Notes: generated from the sequence alone by a model not told the origin. DNA of 64,000 nucleotides from Vreelandella maris (GCF_013371085.1 NZ_JABWCV010000022.1:1-64000); one strand, 5' to 3'; numbered from the stretch's first letter, positions 19,415 through 30,540 are shown. Translations and numbers: made by a program.

Positions 19415-20858
19415 ATGTCTGCGTTAACCTGCTCTCCAGATGATCGCAAAGCCGCAGGGCCAGCTGCACTAGCGTTAATGTAGGGTTGGCGTGCCCCGCG
19501 CTGGCAAACACGCTGGAGCCCGCCACGTAGCAATTTTCCTGGGCAAATAGACGGCAGTCGGGGTTAACGATACCCGTCTCGGCAGCAAGGCTCATGCGCG
19601 TGCCGCCCATGTGGTGACGTCCAGCTAGTTCGCCTTCCGTGGGCAGTTGCACAGGCGTATCGGCAAGCCAATCAGCCATCTGTAGTCTGCCCACCTCATT
19701 GTCACGTAGGTATTCACCCAGCAGCAGCATGCTCTCGCGAATGGTGCGGCGATCCAGCTCAGACTGCTGCCATACCAAGCGGCTGCGGGGAACGCCCAGT
19801 TCATCCAGCTCATCGCTCAGTTCGATACGGTTCTCAAAGCGCGGCTCCTGTTCCCAGGCGGCTCTTAATACCACGCCATGGATTACCTGCCCTTGGGCTT
19901 GCCAGACACGTATCCGTCCCGCCAGCGTAGGGGCTTGATCAGCGAGCTCATCAATCAGCGCCTGAGTGGTTTCAGTGTTCATACGGTGCAAGCGCAGCCC
20001 ACAGTTGAGTATTTGACGTGAATCGAGGGATGCAGCAGTGGGGGAGAGAAACACGTTGTATTCGTCGTCTAGCCCCAGCGCCGCTGGCTTGAACAACAGT
20101 GCCTTGCCCACCGTGGCGTGAGGGTGCTCCATCCAGTAGCGCCCCAGCGTGCCCGCCTGCGGTATTAGCTGTCCATTGGCTTGCTGGTTGCACCACAGCA
20201 ACAAACGTGAGTTTTCGATACCGCCGCAGGCGAGCACAAAATAGCGCGCATGTACCAAGCGGTAGTCCCCTTGGTAATTCTTGAAAGTGGCACTGGTGAC
20301 GTGGCCATCTTGGGTTTCCAGTGCCACTAGGTTGGCCGTTAAGCAGCACTCAAGCGTCATCGAATCGCGCAGCGTAGCGGCAAATTTATCTTTCAGCCGT
20401 GTCGGGTTGCCCAGAGAAAAATAGATGCGTTTAAACCCAGCCCCAGCGATGGATTGGTCTGCGGGCGTCGTCGCCAAGTCGAGTAACTTAGCGGCAGAGC
20501 GGTAGTAGGGTGAAAGCGCATCACGGCCAATGGGCCAAGCTGTCTCGCTGGCAGCTGATTTGGCGGTGAAGTCATAGCGATCCAACGGACGACAGACGCC
20601 TCCCCAGTGATTGGTCGAGCCACCTAAATGGCGTAGGCGAGCGCCATATAAAGGAATATAAGGATCGCCGATAGTTTCGCCCCGATAGCACTCCTGAGAT
20701 CGCTCGCTGTAATCAGCATCGCCACCTTCGCACAGCAGCACACGGTGTCCCCGCTCCGACAGGGTGACCGCCATGGAAATGCCTGCTGCACCCGCGCCGA
20801 TAATGCATACATCCACAGCGTCGCGCTGTTCGCTGATAGCCTCAAAATCAATATACAT
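19383..20858 (-). CDS. GMC family FAD-dependent oxidoreductase
   Basis: The 491-aa product is a glucose-methanol-choline flavoprotein. The Rossmann FAD motif is CIIGAGAAGISMAVTL (about residues 18-33), the GGSTNHWGGVCRPLDR block follows (about 78-93), and the C-terminus holds HHMGGTRM and SVFASAGHANPTLTLVQLALR, including the catalytic-type His. No signal peptide is present. The closest class by layout is the cytochrome-linked sugar/polyol dehydrogenases whose large subunit lacks a signal and is exported with a Tat-signal small subunit. A 59-codon ORF with a Tat-like leader overlaps its start (TGATG). Substrate is unknown. It is inserted, opposite in strand, between apaG and apaH. Confidence 0.85.
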   Translation of the reverse strand: MYIDFEAISEQRDAVDVCIIGAGAAGISMAVTLSERGHRVLLCEGGDADYSERSQECYRGETIGDPYIPLYGARLRHLGGSTNHWGGVCRPLDRYDFTAKSAASETAWPIGRDALSPYYRSAAKLLDLATTPADQSIAGAGFKRIYFSLGNPTRLKDKFAATLRDSMTLECCLTANLVALETQDGHVTSATFKNYQGDYRLVHARYFVLACGGIENSRLLLWCNQQANGQLIPQAGTLGRYWMEHPHATVGKALLFKPAALGLDDEYNVFLSPTAASLDSRQILNCGLRLHRMNTETTQALIDELADQAPTLAGRIRVWQAQGQVIHGVVLRAAWEQEPRFENRIELSDELDELGVPRSRLVWQQSELDRRTIRESMLLLGEYLRDNEVGRLQMADWLADTPVQLPTEGELAGRHHMGGTRMSLAAETGIVNPDCRLFAQENCYVAGSSVFASAGHANPTLTLVQLALRLCDHLESRLTQTSSEAGAVPPT

Positions 20859-21037
20859 CAGCGGTCGCTAGACTTAAGCAACCAACCGTTCACCACCACC
20901 GACGCGGTAGGTGGGGAAGGTTTAGCGGTAGACGCTTGAGCGATCGGCAAAAGCGTTTTACCGGGCAGCACTACGGCGCCGATGCCCGCCAGGGTAACAA
21001 CCCGCAGTAGTCCACGCCGCGTATGATCCATAGCCAT
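20858..21037 (-). CDS. 59-aa protein with a twin-arginine-type leader, coupled to the GMC oxidoreductase
   Basis: Reading leftward from ATG 21037, a 59-codon frame encodes DHTRRGLLRVV followed by a hydrophobic stretch and PIAQA, which looks like a Tat signal peptide with a cleavage site near residue 35; only about 24 residues would remain. Its TGA overlaps the oxidoreductase ATG as TGATG, a classic translational coupling junction. The ribosome site is weak: AAGGAA lies about 12 bases upstream. In related dehydrogenases a Tat-bearing small subunit of about 150-200 aa carries the flavoprotein out, so this could be a minimal or decayed version. No family was recognised. Confidence 0.6.
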   Translation of the reverse strand: MAMDHTRRGLLRVVTLAGIGAVVLPGKTLLPIAQASTAKPSPPTASVVVNGWLLKSSDR

Positions 21038-21262
21038 ATGAGTATCGTTTTCCTTAACAGTAGTGACGAGGCAGCCATGCTTATGAAAGGCGATTTCGCT
21101 GCTGGACGTGTCTCTTGAGAGCGCCTGCGCGCATTTTTATAGTGATCCACGTTCGCTACTTTCACCAGTGTTAATCATCAAGATAAATAACCGACGGCAG
21201 GCAGAACAGGCAAGTGAGGTGGTAGTATTTAGCCCATTCATTTCATTAAAAAGGCCTCACGC

Positions 21263-22078
21263 ATGAGCACCTATGCGATCGGCGATTTACATGGCTGCCA
21301 TGCTGAATTCGTAGCGCTGCTGGAGAAACTCAGTTTTAACCCTGCGCGGGATACGCTTTGGCTAGTCGGCGATTTGATTAATCGCGGCCCCGGTTCTTTA
21401 GCGTGCTTGCGGGAGGTGCGCGCGCTCGGTAGCGCCGCAAAAAGCGTATTGGGCAATCATGACTTCCATTTGCTGGTCGTGGCCCGTGGTGGCGGTAAGC
21501 TTAAAAAAAATGACACCCTGAGCGATATTCTTGGTGCCCCTGACCGGGAGGAACTGCTGGATTGGCTTCAAAGCCAGCCCCTTAGCGTGTTTGAGCACCG
21601 GATACTAATGACCCATGCCGGGCTGCTGCCCCAGTGGAGCGTTCCTCAGGCCGAAGCGCTCGGGCGGGAAGTTCAGGCGGCGCTAGCGAGTGAAACATCA
21701 GGGCAGTTTTTAACCCAGCTATTCGGTAACCAGCCGGACATCTGGCGCGACGATCTAGAAGGCATGGACCGGCTACGTTTGATTGTGAATGTGTTCACTC
21801 GGATGCGCTTTATTGATGCCCAAGGGCGTTTAGAGTTTGCCGCGAAAGAGGGGCTTGATAGTGCCCCAGAAGGTTTTCTACCTTGGTTTCAATACCCGCG
21901 TGCCGATGATATTCAACTGCTGTTTGGCCACTGGGCTGCCCTTGAAGGGGAGACTCCTCAGGCGCAGGTGCCCGTCGAGGCGCTTGATACAGGCTGTGTT
22001 TGGGGCGGGCGATTAACCGCGCTAAACCTGACCAATGGCGAGCGCACTAGCGTGCCCAGTCAGCAGCGGGGGAGATAG
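21263..22078 (+). CDS. apaH: Symmetrical bis(5'-nucleosyl)-tetraphosphatase
   Basis: ApaH hydrolyses Ap4A to two ADP and also decaps Np4-capped RNA. It is a metallophosphatase: [26 protein letters not shown] and [10 protein letters not shown] supply the metal ligands, and a late FGHWAALEG provides another conserved His. The 271-aa length is normal. A GTGAGG / CCTCAC inverted pair (21214-21219 and 21255-21260) abuts its ribosome site and may fold. The gene is separated from apaG by the inserted GMC locus, so it must have its own promoter in the 225-bp spacer. Confidence 0.96.
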   Translation: MSTYAIGDLHGCHAEFVALLEKLSFNPARDTLWLVGDLINRGPGSLACLREVRALGSAAKSVLGNHDFHLLVVARGGGKLKKNDTLSDILGAPDREELLDWLQSQPLSVFEHRILMTHAGLLPQWSVPQAEALGREVQAALASETSGQFLTQLFGNQPDIWRDDLEGMDRLRLIVNVFTRMRFIDAQGRLEFAAKEGLDSAPEGFLPWFQYPRADDIQLLFGHWAALEGETPQAQVPVEALDTGCVWGGRLTALNLTNGERTSVPSQQRGR

Positions 22079-22086
22079 GGAAAACA

Positions 22087-23223
22087 ATGGAAAAAAGTGA
22101 CACTAACAAACGGAGTGACCCCCGTTTAGCAGGCCTACAGGTTTATCGTGTAGGCGGCGCGGTGCGTGACGCTTTGCTGGGTTGGTCGGTTGTCGATAAC
22201 GATTGGGTCGTGGTGGGGGCGACGCCAGAGGCCATGCGCAAGCGTGGTTTTAAGCCAGTGGGTCGCGACTTCCCGGTTTTTTTGCACCCAGAAACAGCTG
22301 AGGAGTATGCCCTTGCCCGCACCGAGCGAAAGTCTGGCCACGGCTACGCAGGGTTTGATGTTCACGCCAGCCCCGATGTCACGCTGGAAGAGGATTTGTT
22401 ACGCCGTGACCTAACCATCAATGCAATTGCCCAGAGCATTGAGGGGGAGTTAACCGACCCGTTTAATGGGCAGGGCGATATTGAACAGCGTGTGCTGCGG
22501 CATATCTCATCGGCGTTTAGCGAAGACCCGCTGCGGGTACTGCGTACCGCGCGCTTTTTAGCCCGCTATGCATCGCTGGGATTCACCATTGCTGATGAAA
22601 CCCTGGCATTGATGCGCCAAGTGAGCCACAGCGGTGAACTTGAGCATTTGGCCGCCGAGCGGGTGTGGGTGGAAACCGAAAAGGCGCTGGGCGAACCGAG
22701 CCCGGACGTTTATTTCACCACCCTAGAGCGCTGCGAGGCGTTGCCTATCTGGTTTCCCGAACTCATGGGGTCGGTGTTGCCACGAGGTTTAGCTGCACTG
22801 GATCAAACGCCTCGAAATAGCACGCTAGCAGTGGCCCACTGGCGCTACGCGCAGTTGGTGTCACCGCTCACCGCCGAACAGCGTGATGCCTTAGCAACGC
22901 GGTTAAAGTTGCCCAACGGCGTGGCCCAGCTTGCCCGCCATACCGCGCTCACTCATACGCTGCTTGCCGCGCCACTGGATGGCCCGAACGTGCTGCATTG
23001 GCTGGAACGATTGGATGGCTGGCGCAAGCCCGAGCAGGTCGAGGCGCAGTTGGCATTAGTGAGCGTGCTGGCGCCGGAGCAAGTGGAGCGGCTTGGCAGC
23101 GCTTGGCTAGCGGCTCGCGAGGTGAGGCCGCAGGCGTTAATGGCGGAAGGATATCAAGGGGCGGCGCTGGGTGAGGCAATACGCGTGCGGCGCGGGCAAG
23201 CCGTGGCGGTAGCACTTGAGTAG
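22087..23223 (+). CDS. cca: CCA-adding tRNA nucleotidyltransferase (no HD domain)
   Basis: Cca adds or repairs the 3'-CCA of tRNAs. The class II nucleotidyltransferase head [25 protein letters not shown] contains the GG and DxD catalytic motifs; [11 protein letters not shown] and [19 protein letters not shown] are the conserved neck motifs, and [11 protein letters not shown] follows. At 378 aa it is shorter than the 412-aa E. coli enzyme, and no HD phosphohydrolase motif was seen in the C-terminal part. It starts eight bases after apaH and is probably in the same transcript. Confidence 0.94.
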   Translation: MEKSDTNKRSDPRLAGLQVYRVGGAVRDALLGWSVVDNDWVVVGATPEAMRKRGFKPVGRDFPVFLHPETAEEYALARTERKSGHGYAGFDVHASPDVTLEEDLLRRDLTINAIAQSIEGELTDPFNGQGDIEQRVLRHISSAFSEDPLRVLRTARFLARYASLGFTIADETLALMRQVSHSGELEHLAAERVWVETEKALGEPSPDVYFTTLERCEALPIWFPELMGSVLPRGLAALDQTPRNSTLAVAHWRYAQLVSPLTAEQRDALATRLKLPNGVAQLARHTALTHTLLAAPLDGPNVLHWLERLDGWRKPEQVEAQLALVSVLAPEQVERLGSAWLAAREVRPQALMAEGYQGAALGEAIRVRRGQAVAVALE

Positions 23224-23227
23224 CCGG

Positions 23228-23776
23228 TTATCGACGGGCCGCTGCCAAGCGAGGAAGCTCGTCTGACTGAGAGATCCAGCGGCCACGCCAGCTAAAATCA
23301 ACCGCCCAGAGGCGTTGGCTGCCTAGTTCGAAGGTTTTCCATAACGAAGCGTAAGAGGTGTCACACAAGGGGTGGCGTTCAGTGGGTAGCAATTCAGCAA
23401 GCGGCTGCAGCACGAACGCATTATGAGTGATTTCGCTGCGTGGCAACGTGACATCATCGATGGTGCCGCAGAGGCTGCCCACGGTAAGCAAGTCGATATC
23501 CAACGCGCGGGGGCTGAATTTAGCAGTGTCGGGAAGGCGACCGTGTTCTATTTCCAGCTGCTTACTCCAAGCCTGAAGCTCCCCGGGTGACCAGTCACTG
23601 TGAAAGGCTACTACCAAATTATAGAAATTGCGGCTGTCGGTAAAACCCACTGGCTCGCTTTCAAAAACACGTGAGATTTGCAGCGAGCCAAAGGTCTCCG
23701 CGAGCGCATCAAGGCAGTAGCGGATATGCCGAGTGGGATAAATATTGCTGCCTAAGCTGACAGTAACCAGCTTCAT
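23228..23776 (-). CDS. folK: 2-amino-4-hydroxy-6-hydroxymethyldihydropteridine diphosphokinase
   Basis: FolK pyrophosphorylates 6-hydroxymethyl-dihydropterin in folate synthesis. The 182-aa sequence begins VSLGSNIYPTRHI and carries the diagnostic PRALDIDLL motif with the magnesium-binding Asp pair, plus the RSEITHNAFVLQPLAEL block. Its ATG overlaps the folB stop by four bases (ATGA), and it ends four bases from the convergent cca stop. Confidence 0.93.
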   Translation of the reverse strand: MKLVTVSLGSNIYPTRHIRYCLDALAETFGSLQISRVFESEPVGFTDSRNFYNLVVAFHSDWSPGELQAWSKQLEIEHGRLPDTAKFSPRALDIDLLTVGSLCGTIDDVTLPRSEITHNAFVLQPLAELLPTERHPLCDTSYASLWKTFELGSQRLWAVDFSWRGRWISQSDELPRLAAARR

Positions 23777-24153
23777 GCGCTGGGCTCCTGCGTTACCTCT
23801 GGTAAGGCGCCGCGGGTAATTTCCAAACCGACGCTGGCAGCGTTGGGCACTGCACCGGGTTTACGCACGGTCAGGCGCAACCAGCTAATTGGGAATTCTG
23901 TGCGCAGGCATTCTGCGAGGCGTTCGGCGAAAGTTTCGACCAGGGCGAATTGATGATCATCGGCAAATGTCTGGATGCGCTGACAAATGGCCGCGTAATC
24001 CAGCGTGAGGCGTAAATCATCGGTGGCTGCCGCTGAGCGAATGTCGGTCGCCAACGCCAAATCTAAGCTCAGAGTTTGTTGAATCGAACGCTCCCAGTCA
24101 TAGACACCGATAACTGTGTCGACGGTTAACGCTTCAATCAAAATGCGATCCAT
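23773..24153 (-). CDS. folB: Dihydroneopterin aldolase
   Basis: FolB cleaves (and may epimerise) dihydroneopterin to give the FolK substrate; folB and folK are therefore consecutive pathway steps in one two-gene operon. The 126-aa protein has the family patterns VIGVYDWER near residue 15, LTLDYAAICQRI, LVETFAERLAECLRTEF with its active-site Glu, and VRKPGAVPNAASVGLEI. The gene is leftward and divergent from plsY across about 100 bp. Confidence 0.94.
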   Translation of the reverse strand: MDRILIEALTVDTVIGVYDWERSIQQTLSLDLALATDIRSAAATDDLRLTLDYAAICQRIQTFADDHQFALVETFAERLAECLRTEFPISWLRLTVRKPGAVPNAASVGLEITRGALPEVTQEPSA

Positions 24154-24256
24154 CTGCCTTCCCCCAGCTGCAACAAGCGGGCGATTGTACGTTAGGATGG
24201 GGCTAAACGACAGCGAGCCAGGCTATCGAGACGGTCTATAAAGCGAGCAGAGCGCC

Positions 24257-24829
24257 ATGGTATGGATAGTAGTGGGTTATTTAAGCGGCAGTTGGTTGGC
24301 AGCGCTGAGCGTTTGCCGCCTAGCGGGTGTGGGTGACCCACGCCAACATGGCTCGTTTAACCCTGGGTTTTCTAACGTATTGCGCCTTTATGGCCCCCGT
24401 TTGGCGGCCGTTACTCTGCTGCTAGATGCCTTAAAAGCCATGCCCGCTGTTTTAGGGGCCAAGCTTATGAACTGCCCAGTATGGTTGCAAGGGCTGGTTG
24501 GGCTGGCCGTGCTGCTTGGACACAGTTTTCCCTTATGGCATCACTTTCGTGGCGGAAAGGCAGTTGCCAGTGCGTTTGGTGTACTGCTGATATTGGTGCC
24601 CAATGTGGCGCTATTAAGCGCTGTCATTTGGGCGCTACTGGCGTGGCGGCTAAAGACGGCGGCGATGGCATCGCTAGCCAGTGCTTTGGTAGCGCCGCTG
24701 ATATGCGCTTGGCTAGCGCCTGCGTATTTTATGGTGGTCGGCGGCTTCAGCCTGCTGGTGCTGGCCCGCCACGGGCTCAATATTCGTCGACTTCGACGCG
24801 GTGAAGAGCCGCCGTTTCGCGGCTCCTAG
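24257..24829 (+). CDS. plsY: Acyl-phosphate:glycerol-3-phosphate acyltransferase
   Basis: PlsY uses acyl-phosphate to make lysophosphatidic acid, the first committed phospholipid step. The 190-aa protein has about five membrane segments. The phosphate-binding loop is HGSFNPGFSNVLRL and the second signature is HSFPLWHHFRGGKAVASAFG. The canonical first motif reads GSxNxGxTN; here the residue before the last Asn is Ser (GFSN), a small deviation. It is convergent with tsaD (7 bases between stops), the usual plsY/tsaD neighbourhood. Confidence 0.92.
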   Translation: MVWIVVGYLSGSWLAALSVCRLAGVGDPRQHGSFNPGFSNVLRLYGPRLAAVTLLLDALKAMPAVLGAKLMNCPVWLQGLVGLAVLLGHSFPLWHHFRGGKAVASAFGVLLILVPNVALLSAVIWALLAWRLKTAAMASLASALVAPLICAWLAPAYFMVVGGFSLLVLARHGLNIRRLRRGEEPPFRGS

Positions 24830-24836
24830 AGCGCAG

Positions 24837-25892
24837 CTAGCTATCAGCGGCAACCGGGGGTGTCAGTTGATCCAGCGGCCAACGGGGGGTTGCCTGCATT
24901 ATGCCGTAGGTGTCGCACTCGCCTGCTGCCAAGCGTTGAGCGCCTACATAGGCAATCATGGCGCCATTGTCGGTGCAGAAGCGCCCGCGTGGGTAGTAGG
25001 CGCGGGCATGGCGTTTTTTACACTCAACGTGTAGTCGTTCGCGCAGGCGATGATTGGCACTAACCCCACCCGCCACCACTAAACGTTTCAAACCGGTTTG
25101 ATCCAGTGCTCTACGGCACTTAATGACCAGCGTATCAACCACGGCTTCTTCAAAGGCGCGGGCTACGTCGGCACGTGCTTGGTCGTCGAGTTCACCAGCT
25201 GCCTCCAATTGGCGAATGGCGGTCATAGTGTGGGTTTTTAAGCCGGAAAAACTAAAATCGAGCCCTGGTCGGTCGGTCATCGGGCGTGGGAAGCGAAAAC
25301 GCTTGGGATCCCCTTGTTCCGCCAGTTTGGCGACTTGAGGCCCGCCTGGATAGGCCAAGACCAGCATTTTGGCAGCTTTATCAAACGCTTCACCCGCGGC
25401 GTCATCCACCGATTCGCCGAGCAGCTGATAGCGACCCAGCCCTTGCACTTCGACCAACTGGGTATGGCCACCGGATACCAGCAGCGCCACGAAAGGGAAC
25501 TCGGGGGGCTCGTCTTCCAGCATCGGTGCCAGTAAATGGCCTTCCATATGGTGTACACCGAGCACGGGGATGTTTAACGCTCGTGCCATGCCGTGGGCGG
25601 TGCTGGCGCCCACCATTAATGCACCGACTAAGCCCGGGCCAGCGGTATAAGTAATGCCGTCCAGGTCGTGACGCGTTAGCTTGGCATCGCTGAGCACCTG
25701 CTCAATCAGCGGTAGCAGTTTTCGGGTGTGATCGCGAGAAGCGAGTTCGGGTACCACACCACCAAATTCGGCGTGCATGGCGATTTGACTGTAAAGCGCG
25801 TCGGCAAGCAGCCCTTTGCCGCCGGTTAGCGAAGTGTCATAAAGCGCAACGCCCGTTTCGTCGCAGGATGTCTCAATGCCCAGAACACGCAT
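24837..25892 (-). CDS. tsaD: tRNA N6-adenosine threonylcarbamoyltransferase TsaD
   Basis: TsaD transfers the threonylcarbamoyl group to A37 of ANN-decoding tRNAs together with TsaB and TsaE. The ASKHA-fold signature [17 protein letters not shown] opens the protein; metal-binding histidines are in [11 protein letters not shown], and the nucleotide loops [21 protein letters not shown] and [15 protein letters not shown] follow. Length 351 aa. It is divergent from rpsU over a 224-bp spacer containing matched inverted repeats. Confidence 0.97.
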   Translation of the reverse strand: MRVLGIETSCDETGVALYDTSLTGGKGLLADALYSQIAMHAEFGGVVPELASRDHTRKLLPLIEQVLSDAKLTRHDLDGITYTAGPGLVGALMVGASTAHGMARALNIPVLGVHHMEGHLLAPMLEDEPPEFPFVALLVSGGHTQLVEVQGLGRYQLLGESVDDAAGEAFDKAAKMLVLAYPGGPQVAKLAEQGDPKRFRFPRPMTDRPGLDFSFSGLKTHTMTAIRQLEAAGELDDQARADVARAFEEAVVDTLVIKCRRALDQTGLKRLVVAGGVSANHRLRERLHVECKKRHARAYYPRGRFCTDNGAMIAYVGAQRLAAGECDTYGIMQATPRWPLDQLTPPVAADS

Positions 25893-25946
25893 AAATAAGG
25901 GACTCTCAAAGGATGTGCAAAAATATAAAGGTGAAAATCACAAGGT

Positions 25947-26018
25947 CAGTAGTCTAGCATTGTCGCTGCAAACGAGCGTAAGCATTTGCAAAGATGGCCA
26001 ACGGCGACTAGACTACTG
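25947..26018. promoter_or_regulatory. 11-bp perfect inverted repeat between tsaD and rpsU, overlapping a putative rpsU promoter
   Basis: CAGTAGTCTAG (25947-25957) is perfectly repeated in reverse as CTAGACTACTG (26008-26018), 50 bases apart. A plausible rpsU promoter is TTGCAA (25986-25991), a 17-base spacer and TAGACT (26009-26014); its -10 lies inside the right arm, and the left arm presents the same TAGACT on the other strand facing tsaD. This suggests a divergent regulatory region. The promoter elements match consensus only at four of six positions each. Confidence 0.45.
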
Positions 26019-26036
26019 TGCGCTGTAAAACTGGGT

Positions 26037-26074
26037 CGTACACTGTATTCTGAACCGCAATATCGCAGTGTACG
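26037..26074 (+). promoter_or_regulatory. Hairpin in the rpsU 5' leader
   Basis: CGTACACTG (26037-26045) and CAGTGTACG (26066-26074) form a perfect 9-bp stem with a 20-base loop, lying between the putative promoter and the rpsU ribosome site. It may be a leader structure for translational control or an operator. No known ribosomal-protein leader family was recognised. Confidence 0.4.
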
Positions 26075-26116
26075 TACTATCCGAACTCAAGACTCCTTAA
26101 GGTAGGTGAGTGCTTA

Positions 26117-26332
26117 ATGCCTTCTGTAAAAGTACGTGATAACGAGCCGTTTGACGTCGCCCTGCGTCGCTTCAAGCGTTCTTGCGAAAAAGCCGGTGTT
26201 CTTTCTGAAGTACGCCGCCGCGAGCACTATGAGAAGCCGACTGCTGAGCGTAAACGCAAAGCGGCAGCTGCCGTAAAACGCCACGCTAAGAAAGTCCAGC
26301 GTGAGCAAAAGCGTTTCGAACGGCTCTATTGA
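26117..26332 (+). CDS. rpsU: 30S ribosomal protein S21
   Basis: The 71-aa, highly basic protein has the S21 sequence [19 protein letters not shown] with the conserved [24 protein letters not shown] core. S21 binds late to the 30S platform near the anti-Shine-Dalgarno region. It heads the rpsU-dnaG-rpoD macromolecular synthesis group; a terminator after rpsU probably lets S21 be made in large excess over primase. Confidence 0.98.
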   Translation: MPSVKVRDNEPFDVALRRFKRSCEKAGVLSEVRRREHYEKPTAERKRKAAAAVKRHAKKVQREQKRFERLY

Positions 26333-26387
26333 TCCGTACCCGAGGGGGCCGGAGCAATTAGCTGGTCGTCTCAAGAGGGATGCCAAG

Positions 26388-26416
26388 CGGCCGCCACTAG
26401 GTGGCCGTTTGTTTTT
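26388..26416 (+). terminator. Terminator between rpsU and dnaG
   Basis: Stem CGGCCGCC / GGTGGCCG (one G-U) with loop ACTA, followed by TTTGTTTTT. Placement matches the terminator known between rpsU and dnaG in E. coli, giving uneven expression of the two genes. Confidence 0.85.
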
Positions 26417-26595
26417 GACTGTCGTTTGCAAAATCACCGCTTTTCAAGACCGTCGCTGTTTATGATGATCTGATCTGGCAATAGGTCTGATGACCTTAAG
26501 CAGTTTTTAAGATCAGTTTTTGAAACGATTTTTGAACATGGTTTTTTGAAAACAGTCTCGAAAGTTAGCGCTTTGCGCGAGGATGCCCGTAGTTC

Positions 26596-28464
26596 ATGGC
26601 AGGCCAAATTCCACAGCGTTTCATTGATGACCTGTTAGGCCGCGTTGATGTGGTTGAGGTGGTCGGTGAGCGTGTGCAGCTTAAAAAAGCCGGCCGTAAC
26701 TACTCCGGGCTATGTCCCTTTCATCAAGAAAAGACCCCGTCGTTCACCGTCAGTGCGGATAAGCAGTTTTATCACTGCTTTGGCTGCGGCGCTAATGGCA
26801 ACGCACTGCGTTTCTTGATGGAGTATGACAAGCTGCCTTTTCCCGAGGCGATAGAACAGTTGGCGGGGCGCTTGGGAATTGATGTGCCCCGTGAAGGTGC
26901 TGATGACCCGCGAGCTCAGCAGCGTGAGCAGAAGCGTAAAGAGGGCGTTAATCTACTTGAGCTATCCGCCAGTTTCTATCGCGAGCGATTAAAAATGCAG
27001 GAGGGCCAGTCCGCTCAGCGCTATCTGTTGGGTCGTGGGCTCTCGGAAGAGGTCATTAAGAGCTATGGGATTGGTTACGCTCCTGGTGGCTGGGAAGCAC
27101 TAAAACAGCACCTTAGCGAGCGAGGCATCAATGAGTCAGTTCAGGTGGAGTACGGCCTGCTGATTCATCGCGAAGATACCGGGCGTACCTATGATCGTTT
27201 TCGTGATCGGGTGATGTTTCCGATTCGTGACCTGCGGGGAAGAACGATTGCGTTTGGTGGGCGGGTAATGGGCGATGATCAGCCTAAATACCTTAACTCA
27301 CCAGAAACGCCGGTGTTTCACAAGGGGCGTGAGCTGTATGGCTTGTTTGAGGCGCGCCAAGCCTCGAACAAGCTTGAGCAATTGGTCATGGTCGAAGGCT
27401 ATATGGACGTTGTGGCGCTGGCGCAATATGGCATTCATAACGCTGTTGCAACGCTTGGAACCGCGACCACGGAAGACCATTTAACCCGCCTGTTTCGCTT
27501 GGTGAGTCGGGTGGTGTTCTGTTTCGATGGAGACCGTGCCGGACGCCAGGCGGCCAGCCGGGCGCTTGAAACTGCATTGCCGCAAATGATTGATGGGCGT
27601 GAGGCGCGCTTTCTGTTTCTGCCCGAAGGTGACGACCCGGACACGCTGGTTCGTCGTGAAGGGTCGCAGGCATTTCAGGATCGAGTGACCTGTGCCATGC
27701 CGTTGTCGGAGTTTCTGTTCGAGCAAGCGGCCCAAGGGCGCGACTTGAACACGGTAGAAGGGCGAGAGCGTTTTGCCAGTCAAGTGCTTGAGGCATTGAA
27801 CAAAGTACCTGATGGCATGCTCAAATCGCTATTGCTGGAATCATTGGCGCAGCGTAGTGGATTAGCGCAGGAGCAGTTAAAAACCTTGCTTGAGAAGCGT
27901 GCCGCCGCCACCCGCCAACATGCATCCAGCGGTGCGGGAGGCCAGTCACCAGAAGCGTCGTCTGCGGTTGATTCGGCACCGGTCGCTAGGGTGGGCGCGA
28001 GGCAAGCGGGATCTGCTCAGTCATCTCCATCGCGCACCCGGGCGCTTTCGCCAGTCGGGCGTATCGCGCAGCTGTTGTTGCACGAGCCTGGTCTGGTGGC
28101 CGCACTGCCTGACTCCTTGGCGTGGCTGCCGGAGGATGACGATACGCCGCTATGCCAAGAGCTGATCGCTCTTCTCAAGGCGGGGCGTTATCGCAGCCCG
28201 CAGGTGGTATTGGCGCACTTTCAGGGCAGTGAGCAGGGGCGTGCCCTGGCAGCTCTCGCCAAGCGTGAGCTGCTGATTCCAAAAGCCGATCGGGAAGCAG
28301 AGCTGACTGGGTTGGTTGAGCATTTGCAATACGTTCAGCGCCAGCGCTCTCCGCAAGGCGAGTACGAGGCACTACTGGCGCAGGAGCGCGCCGGGCATAA
28401 GTTAGATAAGGAGCAGCGCCAGCGTTTGGCAAGCTTGGTAATGGAGCTTGCACAGCGCCAATAA
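26596..28464 (+). CDS. dnaG: DNA primase
   Basis: DnaG makes RNA primers at the replication fork. The zinc ribbon (Cys40, His43, Cys61, Cys64 in LCPFHQEK and HCFGCG) is identical in spacing to E. coli. The RNA polymerase core follows, with TOPRIM motif VMVEGYMDVVALAQYG near residue 262 and the FCFDGDRAGRQAA metal site. A Ser/Ala-rich linker (about residues 435-475) leads to the C-terminal helicase-binding domain. Length 622 aa. The 131 bases before it include a T-rich stretch; no clear promoter was assigned. Confidence 0.97.
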   Translation: MAGQIPQRFIDDLLGRVDVVEVVGERVQLKKAGRNYSGLCPFHQEKTPSFTVSADKQFYHCFGCGANGNALRFLMEYDKLPFPEAIEQLAGRLGIDVPREGADDPRAQQREQKRKEGVNLLELSASFYRERLKMQEGQSAQRYLLGRGLSEEVIKSYGIGYAPGGWEALKQHLSERGINESVQVEYGLLIHREDTGRTYDRFRDRVMFPIRDLRGRTIAFGGRVMGDDQPKYLNSPETPVFHKGRELYGLFEARQASNKLEQLVMVEGYMDVVALAQYGIHNAVATLGTATTEDHLTRLFRLVSRVVFCFDGDRAGRQAASRALETALPQMIDGREARFLFLPEGDDPDTLVRREGSQAFQDRVTCAMPLSEFLFEQAAQGRDLNTVEGRERFASQVLEALNKVPDGMLKSLLLESLAQRSGLAQEQLKTLLEKRAAATRQHASSGAGGQSPEASSAVDSAPVARVGARQAGSAQSSPSRTRALSPVGRIAQLLLHEPGLVAALPDSLAWLPEDDDTPLCQELIALLKAGRYRSPQVVLAHFQGSEQGRALAALAKRELLIPKADREAELTGLVEHLQYVQRQRSPQGEYEALLAQERAGHKLDKEQRQRLASLVMELAQRQ

Positions 28465-28689
28465 GGCGGTGTTTTGAGCGATGGGGTTGAATTCCTGCCG
28501 TATCAACACCAGATATAAGGTCAGCCACCGAGCGTTGGCCTAACCGAACAACCTAACACACCTGAATGACCGCGCAAATACGTCGAGCTGGAAAATTTCC
28601 TGCTTTTTACGCTATACTGTACGGCTTGTTGAGTTTAATCGATTCAGCGCTCCAGGTGTTTCATTCTTCTTCGTCGAGATAGGGTTTCT

Positions 28690-30540
<1,851 letters not shown>

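Noticed and set aside
19383-21037. Frameshift between the Tat-leader ORF and the GMC gene making one secreted protein
   Set aside because: The GMC frame begins with a normal N-terminus leading directly into the FAD motif, and the TGATG junction is a typical coupled start, so two proteins are more likely; a frameshift is not excluded.
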